Under the pieces are notes generated by a model. That model saw only the letters and a program-made list of their open reading frames with translations, did not search any database and was not told where the DNA came from. A stretch of 64,000 nucleotides of DNA from Mermis nigrescens (taxonomy: Eukaryota > Nematoda > Enoplea > Mermithida > Mermithidae). The stretch lies in contig JAVLUZ010000398.1 in NCBI GenBank assembly GCA_036768485.1, forward strand, positions 1 to 64,000. Direction: 5' to 3'. Positions 59,899 to 64,000 of the stretch are shown in pieces (position 1 is the stretch's first letter; every line of letters starts with the position of its first letter). The position numbers and the translations under genes were made by a program.

Positions 59899-60195
59899 GT
59901 GATGTGCTTAGCAAGAACGGGAGACCACCTCCTCTTCGACTGGGGCACTTGGCGAAACGAAGAGTATACCGTGCACATGTGCAAATACATGCCATATCAC
60001 AATTTTTGGCCACCATTTCACTGTTATAATATCAGTTACAGACTTTTTGACGGTCTAAAGACCTATTTCACTTTAGAAAAAAGTGATCTCTTCAAAACTC
60101 TTGAGCGAGAAATGGCATTTCTGTTTGAAAAACAAGATTTTGATCATCGTGCAATTTCTAAATACTTCCGATGTTTATTTCATAGACAATTATAA
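59899..60195 (+). CDS. Unidentified 98-codon ORF
   Basis: MMCLARTGDHLLFDWGTWRN ... HNFWPPFHCYNISYRLFDGL ... FKTLEREMAFLFEKQDF, TAA stop. The composition (balanced charges, several Trp, Tyr, Cys and His, no low-complexity or repeat periodicity) looks protein-like, unlike most ORFs here. I do not recognise it. It could be an exon, a transposon-encoded fragment or chance. The next element (60205 on) begins 9 bp after the stop, which suggests a shared origin. Confidence 0.4.
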   Translation: MMCLARTGDHLLFDWGTWRNEEYTVHMCKYMPYHNFWPPFHCYNISYRLFDGLKTYFTLEKSDLFKTLEREMAFLFEKQDFDHRAISKYFRCLFHRQL

Positions 60196-60204
60196 AAATT
60201 TACT

Positions 60205-61593
60205 GGTATCCTAACTCAAAGTGTCCTGGCGTCAAAGTGTTCCGGCGGACACTTTGAGGTAATTTTAGATCCACCTCAAAATGTCCGACTTTACCTCAAA
60301 GTATCTGGGCCGTCTGTTATATGTTCTTTTGCACGATACATAACAATGTTGTACAAAATTAGATGTAATTAACTAGCACGAATAAATAAGTTTGTTTACT
60401 GAATAGTAATACTCCTTAGACAGGCCACATAGTCTTGATATATATTATTTACGAAATTTTTGCATGTGCAATGGTAAGGAACACTTTACCACCATTCCTT
60501 ATTTTCTAAATTCATTCGTTATTGTCGCGATTTTTATTCTCTTTGCTTCTGGCTCTTTTGTGTCGTTTATTTTCTTTTCTCACATAACACGAATTTCTAG
60601 TTTATTTGATAATTTCGTATTTAATATGAATAGTTAATATAATTGAGTGATTTTATAATTTAATTCAAGTTATTGATTAATGAATTAATTGCTTAATTTA
60701 ACACTGCATTAATAATTTATTATTTTTCAAGAATTTCACAGTAATTTGTAGAATTTAATTTTCTCTTTATTTTTTAGTTACTTACTAAGCATTTCTGGGT
60801 TTTTCTGGGTTTTGTATTTATGCTTTTTTATTCAGTTTTTGTAGTTTATAATTTTTATCCTTTTTTACATGTTGAGGCAGTCTAGCCGTCTAGACTGATA
60901 CCAAGGTTGCAGTGACAGTCAGAGGATTAAAGGGACGAAACTGTAGCAACCTACATAGTTCCTCACTAAGACTGATGACCTCTTTATTGGATTTTTCTCC
61001 TTGTTTTGTGTATTTTTCTGTATTTATTCCTGTTTACTTCATCTTTCGCCTTATAAATGACTGTAATTTCTCATAATATGATATTTTTTAGGTACCTGTA
61101 CTATTTCTCGCGTCCCTTTTGTTTCTTTCTCCCATTCTTTTTTGGCTTATTTAGCATAATGTTGATATAATTAAGAAATTTTGCATAAGTTCTAGTATGT
61201 ACTAGCATTTGCCGCAATATGGTTGTTGACCCCAAGAATTCTTGATTTTTCAAAAATCATAGAAAGTTTGCTGTTTCATGCGTATTTAGCAAATTTTTAA
61301 CTGACTAACGAATATTTTCGGCTTATCTAAATTAAGAACAGTTTTTGACAAGCACCCATTGTTTTTGTAATTTAAAAGGCACTTCATAAAAAATTCATAG
61401 GCTGACCCACAGATTTTCCACAGAATTCAAATTTTTATCTATTAAGCACGGGGATTACAGTTTCGTTCACTTATTATTAGTTTAATTTATTGAAAAAGAA
61501 AAGTTGGAAACTTTGGAGTGATGCTGGATACATTGGACACTTTGAGGTAAACCCGGACACTTTGAGGTACCGGACACTTTGAGGTGTGACACC
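60205..61593. mobile_element. Foldback-type element with CTCAAAGTGTCC terminal words
   Basis: The left end GGTATCCTAACTCAAAGTGT and right end (reversed) GGTGTCACACCTCAAAGTGT are inverted copies. GGACACTTTGAGGT or its complement occurs five times on the left (60216-60300) and three times on the right (61533-61586). The interior is AT-rich with no ORF, and includes the palindrome GTCTAGCCGTCTAGAC near 60880. No clear target duplication. Confidence 0.78.
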
Positions 61594-62049
61594 GGCACTT
61601 CGCACTAATTTTTTCGAAATAAATATCAGCCCATCCTAAAGCCCAAAGTCTCGAATTTTCCGACATTTTTTGTCGCATTCACCTTTTCTGAACTGGATTT
61701 ATTTTAGATATTGATAACTCTCCTTAGCATGATCTAGAAAGTTCGCAATAGTGGGTAAGTTTTGTGCCAAAAAGAAAATTGTATGTGTCGTAAACAAATT
61801 GAAAAAGTAACCTTTGCATTCAGATAGCGTATATTTTGACTATTTCAGACTGTTCGAGAAAATTCGAAATGATGGACCTCCCCGACCCACTAATAAACGA
61901 AAGGTAGCTTTAGAAAGGAACGACCGTATGTCGGAGAACTCAGAAAATTTCTTTCAGCTATCACTGTATGACAACAATACACTATCTCTAATTTGTCGTC
62001 ACGTTTTCAGCATATTTGAGTTTTTAGCCAGTTTTACACCGTAGACCCC

Positions 62050-62408
62050 CAGAAATCGGTCGCTGCCCATGTATGCTGCTGAGCTAACTAGCCCATCCTC
62101 GAATAGTCGATTTTTGAAAAAAAGACTGTTTCCTCAGCGTTTTTGGCTGTATTTTGGCTTAGAATTGTCAAACAATCGGCGCTTTGTACCATATAATAAT
62201 TTTTGGTTACACTTTGTTCAATTTACTAAAAATTGTTTCAGATTTTTTGGAATTTTTTTAAGTTTGTGTTATAGAACGAGTTTCGTTTAAAAGGTTGGAG
62301 AAAAACAATGTTTTTGACGTGAACTTATGGTTTTTAAGCTCGAAAAGGCACTTTTTAAAAATTGTTGGGCTTACACCCCTCCTGAATTCACATGCTGTAC
62401 CTACATGT
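62050..62408 (-). repeat. MITE family F copy
   Basis: Left end CGCTGCCCATGTATGCTG. The interior includes CAATCGGCGCTTTG and a GAGAAAAACAATGTTTTTGACG block; the right end is CCTCCTGAATTCACATGC. Confidence 0.6.
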
Positions 62409-63000
62409 TTGATTAGGACTGGCTCAAGCCAGGCTTGAACTCGATTTCTCGCAATTGAACACTGAAGACGACTTTAATCCGAGATTAAATCTGAGGTCGT
62501 CTAGCGCAACACGTATTGTAATATTAAATTTCTTCTATAATAAGCTTTATTATCTATTTGTTTTACGTCCAGAATCAAGGAGACATTATTAGCTGAACAA
62601 CTACACTACCTACCTATATATTTTCACCCAACAATTTCCGGGTGGACTTATACCGACAATTTTTTTTAATTAAAACGAATAATTAATAATCATCGTCAGT
62701 TCGTCAGTTTCATACATGCACATAGGGAGGGTGAGAGGGGTTATAATCCCTGTCAGAGGGGTTCGAAATTAAGTTAATATTGTTGAAAATTCCAACGAGG
62801 AAACCTCGTGGTTGCGTAAAAAAAGGTTAGATCGTTAGACATGCCTAATTCCGAGGATTGTACATATGTCCTACATTCGATCTCCAAGAGGAACAAGCAG
62901 TGATTGTGGTTAAATAAAGGCTTTTTCATCCAAATATTATTCGATTTCGTGGAATTCTTTCGAAAACCTTGATTTCACGTTTGAAAAAAGGAATTAAAAG

Positions 63001-63093
63001 ATGAAAAATGTCGTTGACAATATACGCACAGTTTCTGAAGTAACAAAACACGATGTGTGGTTAGAGTCTTCTGCGGCTGACTCCCAAGAACTG
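63001..63093 (+). CDS. Candidate first coding exon, unidentified
   Basis: ATG followed by 31 codons (MKNVVDNIRTVSEVTKHDVW, LESSAADSQEL) up to a consensus donor GTAAGA. An in-frame TAA precedes the Met. Codon content and the donor make this look like a real exon, but no second exon was identified before 64000 and the protein is not recognised. Confidence 0.35.
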
Positions 63094-64000
63094 GTAAGAT
63101 CGTTGTTCAAGTTATTATCGTTCATTTAACGTACTCATGCTGGGAAAAGTACGAAAGATAAAAAAGAATGAAAAGCGCGTATTCTTGAATAAAACAAAAG
63201 ACAACAATCTCATAAATTATGTTACGGAATTTCTATTCGGAAAATGCGCAGATTCCCCTATCCGTCGCGTAAAAAACGAACTTTTTAATTCGGTATTTAT
63301 TTTAAACATTTTAATTTCGAATATCTGCTCCTAATGATTCCTGAATAATTTGGCAATATTCGCGCTTAAAATTATCTTCTTTTTACTATGATTCACCCGA
63401 AATATGCATCAACCCGCGTCTCGTGATATATTATTGCGTGCGATCAATCTAGCTTGTGACTAATTATAGTTGAAATAAATATTTAAATGTCAATTGATCG
63501 CCCGTCGTCATTAATTACATAGAATATATTCTAAAAAGTCTTTCGGATGCTGTTGCTAGATGAATAAATTCTTCCAGATCTCGCCATCTGCTTCCAGTAT
63601 GATTAAAAGTTTATTTCATCTCCCGGAATTTCGTGCCATATTCGTGTCATACATTCGAATCCTTCACCTATGTATGTATTACAGACTTCTTCTAGGTCCA
63701 TTCTGCCTACTTAACGTAATCCTAGTGCACTTAAACGGAATATTACGAAACTTTGATTATTATTGTCATCTATAATTTTTTATTTTGTTTACTGCCGTCA
63801 TGACGCATTTCGTGTACGACTGATAATAATTTTTGCCATTTACGTATTCTTCAAGATACGATGGTGATAAGTATAAAGTCGATCTAGTAGAAGCGTATTT
63901 GTTGCTTTCGCGTATTTCTTCACCTGTATTAATCTAAAATTGTCTGAGCTAATCGCCAATGAATCGATACAAGTAATTATGCTTATTTACGCATATATGC

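Larger units (their letters stand above)
61594..64000. other. Right end of window, mostly unassigned
   Basis: Apart from the family F MITE, the 62713-62750 CATGCACATAGGGAGG repeat and the candidate exon at 63001, nothing is recognised. A stretch at 61850-61950 (ACCTCCCCGACCCACTAATA) has an acceptor-like TATTTCAG and donor-like AAAG-GTAGCT but no phase-compatible partner. Confidence 0.35.

Noticed and set aside
63137..63334. 65-codon plus-strand ORF after the candidate exon at 63001
   Set aside because: Lies in what would be intron, is AT-driven (Lys, Asn, Ile), and lacks motifs.

Overview
This is a stretch of AT-rich nuclear DNA from an animal, most likely an invertebrate and plausibly an arthropod; nothing in it pins the species. 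The evidence is two spliced genes with GT-AG introns, and a dense population of eukaryotic DNA transposons, MITEs and one LINE fragment. There are no bacterial operons, no tRNA or rRNA that I can recognise, and no CRISPR array. Most open reading frames over 60 codons here are chance or repeat-derived; the real coding content is in short exons.

Two genes can be read, both on the minus strand, one behind the other. (1) PTCD1, a mitochondrial pentatricopeptide-repeat protein, runs from its start at 29834 down to its stop at 2935. I could place 12 exons (42 to 255 nt) whose phases all agree. They encode about 673 residues, close to the length I recall for vertebrate PTCD1 (about 700). (2) The last two exons of fumarylacetoacetase (FAH, last step of tyrosine breakdown) lie at 34227-34446 and 32458-32540. 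Its upstream exons were not found in the remaining 29.5 kb.

The rest is repeats. The 8.5-kb last intron of PTCD1 (3190-11645) is almost filled with four elements: a foldback element with long inverted arms and a ~197-bp tandem core (3592-5880), a TTTACAC-rich element ending in a perfect hairpin (6059-8107), a hAT element with an exact 8-bp target duplication (8467-9951), and a decayed PIF/Harbinger element with a TAA duplication (10656-11491). Other introns hold MITEs, many carrying the palindrome GGCGCGAAGCGCC. From 35 to 46 kb there are further copies of the TTTACAC element. A decayed CR1/Jockey-like LINE lies at 46735-48290. From 49 to 62 kb come several foldback elements whose ends are built from repeated short words (for example GCGCTCTAATGTCG or CTCAAAGTGTCC).

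The most unusual theme is that at least six unrelated-looking elements share one architecture: a short word of 7-15 bp repeated in both terminal regions, facing inwards. Whether these are transposase-binding arrays or something else cannot be settled from sequence alone. Near the right end, a 98-codon ORF (59899-60195) and a possible first exon (63001-63093) are unidentified plus-strand candidates.
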